From the NCBI RefSeq assembly GCF_003945545.1, contig NZ_CP029617.1, forward strand, positions 2,925,001-2,989,000: DNA of 64,000 nt, read 5' to 3'. Below are positions 33,816 through 41,649 of this stretch, one piece after another. The notes beneath the pieces are model-generated. The model saw nothing but the letters and a program-made list of their open reading frames with translations, was not told the origin of the DNA and ran no database searches. The DNA is from Streptomyces sp. WAC 01529 (GTDB taxonomy: Bacteria; Actinomycetota; Actinomycetes; Streptomycetales; Streptomycetaceae). The position numbers and the translations under genes are program-made. How positions within the stretch are numbered: position 1 is the first letter of the stretch; the number at the start of each line of letters is the position of its first letter.

Positions 33816-34963
33816 AAGCTATACGCATCGGCGATAAGCCCGTACGACCGCAGGCGGACCTCACCCCCGTGCGCGTTGCCCGTGATCATGAGTTCGTCCG
33901 CGCCCGTCCGCTTCGCCAGGTCGTCCAGGCCCGTGCGGACCTGGTCGGCGGTGCCATGGATGACGTTGGAGTTCCAGCTGTTCACGAACTCCCGCTCCAT
34001 CTCGTTGAATTGGTACGCCTCCGCCTCCTCGGGAGTGGGGACGAGGCCGGGGCGGCCCGTGCGCAGGCGGACCATGTTCAGGGCCGCCGCCCTCACCTGG
34101 CGGCGCGCCTCGTTCTCGTCGTCGGTCGCCAGTGCCGAGACGCCGATGAGGGCGTAGGGGGCGTCGAGGAGCGCGGAGGGCTTGAACGACTCGCGGTAGA
34201 GGTCGAGCGCCGGGATCGTGTTCTGCGCCGAGAAGTGGTGCGCGAAGGCGAACGGCAGGCCCAGCACCCCGGCGAGGCGGGCGCTGAAACCGGAGGAGCC
34301 GAGCAGCCACACCGGCGGGCGGTGCGGGGACTGGACGCCGCCGGGCGAGGTCGCCTGGATGGGGCCGGGGACCGCGTGGATGCGCGCGTAGGGGTGGCCG
34401 TCGGGGAAGTCGTCGTCCAGGAAGCGGGTCAGCTCGGCGAGCTGCTGCGGGAAGTCGTCGGCGCCCTCGTTCAGGCGGTCCGTGCGGCGCAGGGCCGCCG
34501 CGGTCGCGCCGTCCGTGCCGGGCGCCCGCCCGAGGCCGAGGTCGACGCGGCCGGGAGCCATCGCCTCCAGCGTGCCGAACTGCTCGGCGATGACGAGCGG
34601 GGCGTGGTTGGGCAGCATGACGCCGCCGGAGCCGAGCCGGATGCGTCCGGTGTGGGCGGCGAGGTGGGCGAGGATCACGGCCGGGGAGGAGGACGCGACG
34701 CCGGGCATGGAGTGGTGCTCGGCCACCCAGTACCGGTGGAAGCCGCGCGCCTCGGCGAGCTTGGCGATCTCGACGCTGGTGCGCAGCGCGTCGGTGGCGG
34801 TGCGCCCGGCGCCGACGGTGACGAGGTCGAGCACGGAGAGCGGCACGGGCGCGGAGCCGTGCCGCTCACCCCGGATGCCGTCGTCGTCGGCCCGCACCCC
34901 GCGAATGCCGTCGTCGCGGATGCCGTCGTCGCGGATGCCGTCGCCGGTCGGGTCCACTGTCAC
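33803..34963 (-). CDS. LLM-class (luciferase-like) flavin-dependent oxidoreductase
   Basis: 386 aa, start GTG 34961-34963 with AGGAGG 7 nt upstream. TIM-barrel bacterial-luciferase family, group with PLSVLDLVTVGAG, FHRYWVAEHHSMPGVASSSP, GSGGVMLPNHAPLVIAEQFG and RVDLGLGRAPGTDG. It uses FMNH2 (or F420) for oxidation of an unknown small molecule. Unusual: the family normally begins at PLSVLDLV; here about 38 extra N-terminal residues contain repeated DGIR(D/G) units from 15-bp tandem repeats (about 34871-34945). A shorter form from GTG 34846 is possible but lacks a ribosome site. Confidence 0.87.
   Translation of the reverse strand: MTVDPTGDGIRDDGIRDDGIRGVRADDDGIRGERHGSAPVPLSVLDLVTVGAGRTATDALRTSVEIAKLAEARGFHRYWVAEHHSMPGVASSSPAVILAHLAAHTGRIRLGSGGVMLPNHAPLVIAEQFGTLEAMAPGRVDLGLGRAPGTDGATAAALRRTDRLNEGADDFPQQLAELTRFLDDDFPDGHPYARIHAVPGPIQATSPGGVQSPHRPPVWLLGSSGFSARLAGVLGLPFAFAHHFSAQNTIPALDLYRESFKPSALLDAPYALIGVSALATDDENEARRQVRAAALNMVRLRTGRPGLVPTPEEAEAYQFNEMEREFVNSWNSNVIHGTADQVRTGLDDLAKRTGADELMITGNAHGGEVRLRSYGLIADAYSLPGA
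34871..34945. repeat. 15-bp tandem repeats in the LLM oxidoreductase N-terminus
   Basis: Units of GCGGATGCCGTCGTC and variants, at least four, encode the DDGIR iteration on the minus strand. Confidence 0.8.
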
Positions 34964-35104
34964 TGGGGTGCCTCCTGCACTGCGTACGTACGTCACGTGG
35001 GTACGGGAGAGCCAACAGGAGGCAGGCTCCGTTTTATTCCCCGAAGCCGCGTCAGCACCCCCAACCGGCCCCCTACGGGCCCCGGGGCCAGCTACCGTGC
35101 CGCC

Positions 35105-35353
35105 ATGGCTGATCCCCTGAAGACCCTCGTCGACGGAGTCGAGGTCGAGGTGCCCAACACCCTCCCGGACATCCGCGCCGCCCTGCCCGAGGAACGGCGC
35201 GCGGATTTCGACCGGGCCATCAACGCCGCCGGGGTCGACGAGATCCACGCCGTGATGCGGCACTGGATGCTGGAGGCCGTGCCCGATCCCGACGCCGAGG
35301 AGCGGCTCGCCCGGCTGGCGTCCGACGAGGCGGAGAGGCGGGGCACGTCGTGA
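35105..35353 (+). CDS. Putative antitoxin (DUF6247-like)
   Basis: 82 aa, start ATG 35105. Acidic, helical: DGVEVEVPNTLPDIRAALPE then RRADFDRAINAAGVDEIHAV. DUF6247-type proteins, as I recall, often precede RelE-like toxins. It overlaps the next gene by 4 nt (GTGA), the usual antitoxin-toxin coupling. The assignment rests on size, charge, order and overlap. Confidence 0.6.
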   Translation: MADPLKTLVDGVEVEVPNTLPDIRAALPEERRADFDRAINAAGVDEIHAVMRHWMLEAVPDPDAEERLARLASDEAERRGTS

Positions 35354-35610
35354 GCCCTCGCCACCGCAGGAGCCACCGCGTCACCTACGCGCCGCCCGCC
35401 GACGATACCCTCGCCAAGATGGGTGACGCCGACGCCTTCCGCGCGGTCCTCGCGAGGACCATCGGCCGGGACCCCTACGGCCACGGCTCGACACCCGTAC
35501 GGGACGACCCCGACCGCAGGGAGGCCACGGTCGACGGCGCCATCGTCCTGTACTACGTGTCCGGATCGGTCCAGACGTTAACGGTGGTGAGGCTGATCCT
35601 CAGCCCTTGA
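35350..35610 (+). CDS. Putative RelE/ParE-like toxin
   Basis: 86 aa, start GTG 35350 overlapping the antitoxin stop. Basic N-terminus (SPRHRRSHRVTYAPPADDTL), then a short beta-rich end (REATVDGAIVLYYVSGSVQT, then LTVVRLILSP) like the C-terminal strands of RelE-fold mRNA interferases. The characteristic catalytic residues are not obvious, so toxicity is a prediction. Its last 11 nt overlap the end of the convergent isomerase gene. Confidence 0.55.
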   Translation: MSPRHRRSHRVTYAPPADDTLAKMGDADAFRAVLARTIGRDPYGHGSTPVRDDPDRREATVDGAIVLYYVSGSVQTLTVVRLILSP

Positions 35611-36337
35611 CCTGGACCAGCGGCTCCTTCGTGAACAGGGAGCCCAGCTCCGGCGCGTTCACCCGGCGCTCGGCGAGCCGCAGCGCCTCCCAGACCGTGA
35701 CCTGGTTGGCGGTCAGGACCGGCTTGCCCAGCGCCGCCTCCAGGTCGCGCACGTACGCCGCCGTGTGCAGGGCGGTGTCCGGCAGGAGCAGCGCCCGCGC
35801 GTCCGGGTGGTCGCCGTCGCGGGCCAGCGCGAGGACCTCGTCGCGGCCCCACGTCCCGACCTCCGCCGCCGTGATGACGCCGCTGCCCCGCACCGCGACG
35901 ACCTCCACGCCCGCCGCCTTCAGGAACGCCGCGAAGTGCCCGGCCACGTCGTCCGGATATGTCGCCGCGACCGCGACGCGGGCCGCGCCCACCTCACGCA
36001 CGGCGTGGGCGAAGGCGAACGAGGTCGAGGAGGCGGGCATCCCCGCCGCCCGGGCCAGCTCGCGGACCTGGTCGTGCGCGCCCTCCCAGCCGCGGACGAA
36101 ACCGCCGCTGGTGCACGCCCAGACCACCGCCTCCGCGCCGGAGAGCCGCAGCTCCTCGACGCCGGCGGCGAGCCGCGGGGGCGAGCCCATCTCCAGGAGC
36201 GCGTCGACCCGGTGCGCGTCCTCGCCGATGTCCGTGTGGACGACCTGGAGCCGGACATCGCTGCCGAGCATCTGCTCCATGCGGGGATAGTCGTCCTCGG
36301 CCGAGTGCCCCGGGTAGAGAAATCCGAGTGCCGTCAC
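35600..36337 (-). CDS. Asp/Glu racemase-superfamily protein (maleate isomerase/EutA-like), one Cys
   Basis: 245 aa, start GTG 36335-36337 with GGAGGAGG 6 nt upstream; overlaps the stop of the upstream paralogue by 4 nt. First active-site Cys75 lies in VVWACTSGG. At the second-Cys position the sequence is LLPDTAL (Asp187), where the paralogue has SCTNL (Cys194). Two cysteines are needed for racemisation or isomerisation in this fold; one-Cys versions (arylmalonate-decarboxylase-like) do other chemistry. It ends LTANQVTVWEAL as in the family. The role is probably a step in the catabolic island to its right. Confidence 0.75.
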   Translation of the reverse strand: MTALGFLYPGHSAEDDYPRMEQMLGSDVRLQVVHTDIGEDAHRVDALLEMGSPPRLAAGVEELRLSGAEAVVWACTSGGFVRGWEGAHDQVRELARAAGMPASSTSFAFAHAVREVGAARVAVAATYPDDVAGHFAAFLKAAGVEVVAVRGSGVITAAEVGTWGRDEVLALARDGDHPDARALLLPDTALHTAAYVRDLEAALGKPVLTANQVTVWEALRLAERRVNAPELGSLFTKEPLVQVKG

Positions 36338-37164
36338 GTCCAGCCTCCTCCTTCTGCGGGTGGTCCCGCGGGTGGTCCCTCGGGCAGGCCCTGTGGGGGC
36401 GGCGGGTCCAGCGCGCTCGCGCCCGGCCGCGCCCCCGGGTCGATCAGTGCCTGATATGGCCCTACCGCACGCGTACCCAGCCGACGCAGGGCCGACCACA
36501 TCGTCACCTGGTTCGCCGAGATCACCGGTATGCGCAGTTCCGCTTCCAGTTGCGGGATCACGTCGTACGTGGGGAGGTTCGTGCAGCTGATGAAGAGGGC
36601 GTCCGCGCTGCCCCGCACCGCGCGGCGCGCCATGTCGGCCACGTCCCGGTAGGAGACCTTCCAGATGTGCCGGGTCAGGCCGAGGTAGGCGCGGGCGTCG
36701 ACCGAGACGCCCGCCTCGGCCAGATACTCCTCAAGGGCCTTCGTCACCGACCAGGTGTAGGGCGTGACGAGCGCGATGTGCCGGGCGCCCAGCTCGTCCA
36801 GGGCCTCCAGGAGCGCGCCGGAGGTGGTCACCGCGGCGACCGCGCCCTCGCGGGTCATGGCCTCGCACATCGCCCGCTCCCCCGCGGCGCCGCCGACGAA
36901 GCTGCCCGACGTGCAGGCGTATGCGAGGACTTCGGGCTCGGCGACGGTCAGCGCGCGGACCGCGTCGGCGAGCGTCTCGTGCTCGCTGACCAGACGCGCC
37001 AGGTCCAGGCTGACCTCGACCGGCACGTATGGGGTGCGGGTCAGATGGAGGGAGACCTCGTCCGGGACCCAGCGCCACAGTTCGCGGTCGAGGGCGAAGT
37101 CGAAAGGGGCAACGACACCGACACCTCGTTGTGGGTGCGGTCCGCCGAGGAAGGAGACGTCCAT
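36334..37164 (-). CDS. Maleate cis-trans isomerase / EutA-like protein
   Basis: 276 aa, start ATG 37162-37164. Asp/Glu racemase fold with both cysteines: Cys84 (AYACTSGSF) and Cys194 (FISCTNLPTYDVI), and ISANQVTMWSAL near the end. Candidate reactions are maleate to fumarate isomerisation or the EutA step of ectoine breakdown; the neighbouring Ehu-like transporter favours a compatible-solute or amide substrate but does not prove it. Pro-rich C-terminal 40 residues. First gene of a two-gene operon with the one-Cys paralogue. Confidence 0.75.
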   Translation of the reverse strand: MDVSFLGGPHPQRGVGVVAPFDFALDRELWRWVPDEVSLHLTRTPYVPVEVSLDLARLVSEHETLADAVRALTVAEPEVLAYACTSGSFVGGAAGERAMCEAMTREGAVAAVTTSGALLEALDELGARHIALVTPYTWSVTKALEEYLAEAGVSVDARAYLGLTRHIWKVSYRDVADMARRAVRGSADALFISCTNLPTYDVIPQLEAELRIPVISANQVTMWSALRRLGTRAVGPYQALIDPGARPGASALDPPPPQGLPEGPPAGPPAEGGGWT

Positions 37165-37602
37165 GAGCAGGCCCCAAGTTCATGCGTGGTGATCAGGGAC
37201 CGGCCGGGGGCCGGGGACGAGCGATACCGGCGACGCGCCGGGACGTCGGGACGGGGACGCCGCGCGAGCGGACCACGCGGGCGGAACGTGCGAGCGGGTC
37301 GAGCGAACGGAACGTGCGAGCGGATCGAACAGGCGTGTAGAGCGGGCGGAACGTGCGGACGCTTCGTGCGGGCGAGCGCACGGAGAGTACGCGGCTGTCG
37401 GTACGCCGATGCGGCAGTGCCTCTGTTGACGAAGGTAGGTTCGGGTGCGAGCGTGGTCAATCCGCACATCTCAGACGCATCGCGGTCGCACCCAGCGCAG
37501 ACGCATCCCAGACGCATCCCAGACGCATCCAGACCCATCGCAGACAGCCGAGCCGTACCTCTTCAGAGAAGCGGAACCTCATTGCGAAACGGTTTCCCCT
37601 CG
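37165..37602. promoter_or_regulatory. Repeat-rich divergent control region of the catabolic island
   Basis: 438 nt without a gene. Three GGAACGTGC copies start at 37283, 37309 and 37348 (spacings 26 and 39). A run of 11-bp CAGACGCATCC repeats occupies 37498-37530, with an isolated copy at 37472. A palindrome GAAACGGTTTC (37586-37596) lies 6 nt before the dehydrogenase ATG. These look like regulator-binding arrays for the divergent isomerase and dehydrogenase genes. Confidence 0.6.
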
Positions 37603-38583
37603 ATGTCCGAATCGACGCCCGGACCACCCCCCGGAACAACCGTTCTCGTCCTGGACGCCCCTCCCCCGGCACCCCCGCCGCGGCTCGGGGGCCTGACCGG
37701 CCGCGCCCGGATCCTGCACGCCGACGAGGCCTCGCTGGCCGGCCGACTGCCCCTCGCCGACGCGCTGTTGGTGTGGGACTTCACCTCGGACGCGGTGCGG
37801 CGCGCCTGGCCGGGCGAGGGGCCGCGGCCGCGCTGGGTGCACACCGCGAGCGCGGGCGTGGACCATCTGATGTGTCCCGAACTCGTCGCCTCCGACACGG
37901 TGGTGACGAACGCGCGCGGCGTCTTCGACCAGCCGATCGCGGAGTACGTCGCCGCGCTCGTACTGGCCCTGGCCAAGGATCTGCCGCGCACCCTGGAGCT
38001 CCAGCGCGAGCGCTCCTGGCGCCACCGCGAGACCCGGCGGATCGCGGGCACGCGCGCGTGCGTGGTGGGTTCGGGTCCGATCGGCCGGGCGGTCGCGAGC
38101 ACGCTGAAGGCGCTCGGGATCACCACCGCCCTGGTGGGACGCGCGCGCCGGCCCGGCGTGCACGGCGCCGACGACCTGGACCGGCTGCTGGCCCGCGCCG
38201 ACTGGGTGGTGTGCGCGGCGCCGCTCACCGACGCCACGCGCGGCATGTTCGACGCGCGGCGCTTCGGCGTGATGCAGCCCTCCGCGCACTTCATCAACAT
38301 CGGGCGCGGGCCCCTCGTCGTCGAGGACGACCTGGTGGCCGCCCTGTCGAAGCGGTGGATCGCGGGTGCGGCCCTCGACGTCTTCGCACACGAGCCGCTG
38401 CCCGCCGGAAGCCCTCTGTGGACGGCGCCAGGTCTGCTCGTATCCCCGCACATGAGCGGCGACACGGTCGGCTGGCGCGATGAACTGGGCGCCCAGTTCG
38501 TCGAGTTGTACGAGGCGTGGGAGGCGGGCCGGCCGCTGCGCAACGTGGTCGACAAGGAACGCGGCTACGTCCCGGGGCCCTGA
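37603..38583 (+). CDS. D-isomer 2-hydroxyacid dehydrogenase
   Basis: 326 aa, start ATG 37603 (MSESTPGPPPG). NAD-binding GxGxxG in VVGSGPIGRAVAS (about residues 148-160). Catalytic Arg region ASAGVDHL and FINIGRGPLVVEDDL, Glu in DVFAHEPLPAGSPLW, His in SPHMSGDTVGW. Oxidises or reduces a 2-hydroxy/2-keto acid with NAD(P). The amidase gene follows after 64 nt with triple direct repeats. No strong Shine-Dalgarno; the palindrome at 37586-37596 lies in its place. Confidence 0.9.
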   Translation: MSESTPGPPPGTTVLVLDAPPPAPPPRLGGLTGRARILHADEASLAGRLPLADALLVWDFTSDAVRRAWPGEGPRPRWVHTASAGVDHLMCPELVASDTVVTNARGVFDQPIAEYVAALVLALAKDLPRTLELQRERSWRHRETRRIAGTRACVVGSGPIGRAVASTLKALGITTALVGRARRPGVHGADDLDRLLARADWVVCAAPLTDATRGMFDARRFGVMQPSAHFINIGRGPLVVEDDLVAALSKRWIAGAALDVFAHEPLPAGSPLWTAPGLLVSPHMSGDTVGWRDELGAQFVELYEAWEAGRPLRNVVDKERGYVPGP

Positions 38584-38590
38584 CGGCGCG

Positions 38591-38636
38591 GGCACTGATC
38601 ACGACGGCACTGATCACGACGGGCACTGATCACCAC
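38591..38636. repeat. Three 15-bp direct repeats before the amidase gene
   Basis: GGCACTGATCACGAC at 38591 and 38606 and GGCACTGATCACCAC at 38622, each centred on TGATCA, just before the amidase ribosome site (AGGAGG at 38638). Confidence 0.9.
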
Positions 38637-38647
38637 TAGGAGGCTGG

Positions 38648-40051
38648 ATGTCCGAGCTCACGGATCTCACCGCCGTTCAACTCGTCGACGGCTACCGCAA
38701 GGGCGAATTCAGCCCGGTCGACGCGGTCCGTGCCGCGCTGCGGCGGGCCGAGGAGGTGCAGCCCGCGGTCAACGCCTTCGTACGGATGGAGCCCGAGGCC
38801 GCGCTCGAACAGGCCGAGGCGAGCGCGGGGCGGTGGCGGCGCGGCGAGCCGCAGGGGCTCGTGGACGGCGTGCCGGTCTCGGTGAAGGACCTGCTGCTGA
38901 TGCGCGGCGGCCCGACCCTGCGCGGATCAAGGACCATCCGGGCGCAGGGGGCGTGGGACGAGGACGCCCCTTCGGTGGCGCGGCTGCGGGAGCACGGGGC
39001 GGTGTTCATCGGGCGCACGACGACCCCGGAGTTCGGCTGGAAGGGCGTCACGGACAGCCCGCGGAGCGGGGTCACCCGCAATCCGTACGACACCTCGCGC
39101 ACCTCGGGCGGCTCCAGCGGGGGCAGCGCGGTGGCCGTGGCGGTCGGCGCGGGCCCGCTGTCGCTCGGCACGGACGGCGGCGGCTCGGTGCGGATCCCGG
39201 CGGCGTTCTGCGGGATCTTCGCGCTGAAGCCGACGTACGGCCGGGTGCCGCTGTACCCCGCGAGTCCGTTCGGGACGCTCTCCCATGTGGGGCCGATGAC
39301 GCGGGACGCGGCGGACGCGGCGCTGATGATGGAGGTCGTCTCGGGCCCCGACGCCCGGGACTGGTCGCAGCTGGGGGCGGTGGCGGACAGTTTCCGCGAG
39401 GGCCTCGACGGCGGCGTGCGGGGGCTGCGGATCGCCTACTCCCCCTCGCTGGGCGGCCAGGTCGCGGTGCGGCCCGCCGTCGCCGCGGCCGTGCGGCGCG
39501 CGGTGGAGTGCCTGGCCGCGCAGGGGGCGTACGTCGACGAGACCGACCCGGACTTCTCGGAGCCGGTGGAGGCCTTCCACACCCTGTGGTTCAGCGGGGC
39601 GGCACGCGTCGTGCAGCACATGTCGCCCGCCCAGCGGGAGCTGCTCGACCCGGGGCTGCGGGAGGTCTGCGCGCAGGGCGCGCGGTACAGCGCGCTCGAC
39701 TACCTCGCGGCGGTCGACGTACGCGCGGACCTGGGGCGCCGCATGGGCCACTTCCACACGACGCACGACCTGCTGGTCACACCAACGCTGCCGATCACCG
39801 CGTTCGAGGCGGGGGCGGAGGTGCCGAAGGGTTCGGGGCACCGGCGGTGGACGGGGTGGACACCGTTCACGTACCCCTTCAACCTGACGCAGCAGCCCGC
39901 GGCGACGGTGCCCTGCGGGGTGGACGAGGAGGGGCTGCCGATCGGGGTGCAGATCGTCGGCGCGCGCCACGCGGACGCGGTGGTGCTCCGCGCGGCGCAT
40001 ACGTTGTACGAGGCCGGGGTGGGCCGCATCGCGCCGCCCCGCCTCGCCTAG
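38648..40051 (+). CDS. Amidase-signature family amidase
   Basis: 467 aa, start ATG 38648 with AGGAGG upstream. Catalytic Lys80 (PVSVKDLL), cis-Ser in GGSSGGS (about residue 156) and nucleophile Ser180 in GTDGGGSVRIP. Hydrolyses a carboxylic amide to acid and ammonia in the cytoplasm. In this cluster it probably follows uptake of an amide-containing solute and yields the acid handled by the dehydrogenase and isomerases (inference). A GatA role is unlikely: no gatB/gatC nearby. Confidence 0.92.
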   Translation: MSELTDLTAVQLVDGYRKGEFSPVDAVRAALRRAEEVQPAVNAFVRMEPEAALEQAEASAGRWRRGEPQGLVDGVPVSVKDLLLMRGGPTLRGSRTIRAQGAWDEDAPSVARLREHGAVFIGRTTTPEFGWKGVTDSPRSGVTRNPYDTSRTSGGSSGGSAVAVAVGAGPLSLGTDGGGSVRIPAAFCGIFALKPTYGRVPLYPASPFGTLSHVGPMTRDAADAALMMEVVSGPDARDWSQLGAVADSFREGLDGGVRGLRIAYSPSLGGQVAVRPAVAAAVRRAVECLAAQGAYVDETDPDFSEPVEAFHTLWFSGAARVVQHMSPAQRELLDPGLREVCAQGARYSALDYLAAVDVRADLGRRMGHFHTTHDLLVTPTLPITAFEAGAEVPKGSGHRRWTGWTPFTYPFNLTQQPAATVPCGVDEEGLPIGVQIVGARHADAVVLRAAHTLYEAGVGRIAPPRLA

Positions 40052-40118
40052 GCCTGTCCAGCGGGAGGCCCGTCCGGCGGTAGGCCTGCCCGGCAGAAGG
40101 CCTGCCCGCCGGAAGAAC

Positions 40119-40619
40119 CTAGGCGCGTGTGAAGCTCAGCGTCTCGCCCTGGGCGCCCGCGCGCCACAGGTCGTTGCAGGCCTCGGCCATCCGGTCGAGG
40201 CCTTCGACGATCTGGCCCCAGACGGTGCCGGGGACCCAGCCGACGTCGCCGTTCAGGAGCAGGTTGTTGCGTTCGTAGAAGAGGGCGAGGTCGACGACGG
40301 TGGTGCCCGCCCTGACGTCGGCCTGCGGTTCATAGCCGTACGCCCGCGTCCCCAATTCCGTACCGGAGAAGGAGAAATAGCAGAGATCCCCCGGAATGGG
40401 GGTGACTGTCGGATTCTCCAGGGGTGGCTCGCGGTCCGCGAAGGCCGGGAAAAGGGCGTAGATCTCATTGCGGGCGTATTTCGCGTGATAGACGTCCGAG
40501 CCGAGCGGAAGCGCCTCCCACACGGCCGCGCAGGTCACCGGGGCCCGGTCGTCGAGCAGCTTCGCCGTGCACTGAACTCCCCGCTTGGCGAGGGAGACTT
40601 CGATGAATCGGTCTGCCAT
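40119..40619 (-). CDS. DUF3830 family protein (cyclophilin-like fold)
   Basis: 166 aa, start ATG 40617-40619 (MADRFIEVSLAKRG); an in-frame ATG at 40628 is too close to the GGAGG. DUF3830 proteins are small beta-barrels related to cyclophilin-like TM1367 and, as I recall, co-occur with amino-acid ABC transporter genes. Motifs: DDRAPVTCAAVWEALP, YHAKYARNEIYALFP, GDLCYFSF, LALFYERNNLLLNGDVGWVP. It may bind the imported solute or its product. It lies between the amidase gene (convergent) and the transporter operon (divergent). Confidence 0.8.
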   Translation of the reverse strand: MADRFIEVSLAKRGVQCTAKLLDDRAPVTCAAVWEALPLGSDVYHAKYARNEIYALFPAFADREPPLENPTVTPIPGDLCYFSFSGTELGTRAYGYEPQADVRAGTTVVDLALFYERNNLLLNGDVGWVPGTVWGQIVEGLDRMAEACNDLWRAGAQGETLSFTRA

Positions 40620-40716
40620 GTCTCCCATGCTCCTCCCGGGGTCAAGACCACAACGATCGCATCAGGGGCCGGAATTCACCGGCATATCTCGCGTCGAGTC
40701 GGGTAGCCGCGCGCCC

Positions 40717-41649
40717 ATGGCTCCACCACTTGGCAACAACGAGGGATTCACCGGCAGATCCGTTCGCCGCCGTGCCCTGCTCACCGGAGCGGGCGGGGCG
40801 GCGCTGGGCGCGTTCGGGGTCTCGGCATGCAGCCGGGTCCCGGAGGAGGGGAAGGTCGAGGGGGGCGATCTGCTGGAGCGGCTCCGCGACGCCGGCACGG
40901 TCAGGATCGGTGTCGCGGGCGAGGTCCCGTTCGGATACATCGACGAGGACGGCGAGGTCACGGGCGAGGCGCCGGCCATCGCCAAGGTCATCTTTCCCCG
41001 CCTCGGCGTGCCCGAGGTCAAGGCGGTGCCCACCAAGTTCGGGGCCCTTATCCCCGGCCTCACCCAGGCACGGCAGTTCGACGTGGTGTCGGCGGGCATG
41101 TACATCAACCCGACGCGGTGCGAGCAGGTGCTCTTCTCCGATCCCGACTACCTCATGCTCGACTCCTTCATCGTGAAGAAGGGCAATCCGCACGGCATCA
41201 AGGACTACGACGACATCGCCGAGAAGGGCCTGAAGCTGGCGAGCGGCACCGCCTACGCGGAGATCGACTACGCCAAGGCCGCGGGGGTGAAGGACGTGCT
41301 CGTCCTGCCCGACCAGGTGGCGGGGCTCGACGCAGTGGCCCAGGGCCGGGTCGACGCCTTCGCCGGCACGAACGTCACCGTACGCACGGTGGTGAAGAAG
41401 AACCCGCGGGTCGAGGCGACGGACCCGTTCCAGCCCATGGTCGAGGGCAAACCGGCGTACGGCGCGGGCGGCTTCGCCTTCCGGCTCTCCGAGAAGAACC
41501 TGCGGGACGCCTTCAACAAGGAGCTGCACAAGCTCAAGGAGAGCGGCGAGCTGCTGCGGATCGTCAAGCCGTTCGGCTTCACCGAGGCGGAGATGACCGA
41601 TCTGACCCTGCGCAAGCTGTGTCCCCCGGTGAAGGGCGCCTCCTCATGA
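40717..41649 (+). CDS. ehuB: Ehu-like ABC transporter, solute-binding lipoprotein
   Basis: 310 aa, start ATG 40717. Tat-type lipoprotein signal: RRRALLTGAGGAALGAFGVS followed by Cys (about residue 40). Family 3 amino-acid-binding fold; FGYIDEDGEVTGEAPAIAKV and AGMYINPTRCEQVLFSDPDY closely match the ectoine/hydroxyectoine-binding EhuB family. No good Shine-Dalgarno, so the message may be leaderless. First gene of ehuBCDA, divergent from DUF3830. No eutBCDE/doeA-type ectoine hydrolysis genes are present here, so the substrate may differ from ectoine. Confidence 0.82.
   Translation: MAPPLGNNEGFTGRSVRRRALLTGAGGAALGAFGVSACSRVPEEGKVEGGDLLERLRDAGTVRIGVAGEVPFGYIDEDGEVTGEAPAIAKVIFPRLGVPEVKAVPTKFGALIPGLTQARQFDVVSAGMYINPTRCEQVLFSDPDYLMLDSFIVKKGNPHGIKDYDDIAEKGLKLASGTAYAEIDYAKAAGVKDVLVLPDQVAGLDAVAQGRVDAFAGTNVTVRTVVKKNPRVEATDPFQPMVEGKPAYGAGGFAFRLSEKNLRDAFNKELHKLKESGELLRIVKPFGFTEAEMTDLTLRKLCPPVKGASS

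Noticed and set aside
37498..37530. Possible CRISPR or satellite at the CAGACGCATCC repeats
   Set aside because: Units are 11 bp with no spacers; treated as a possible regulator array.
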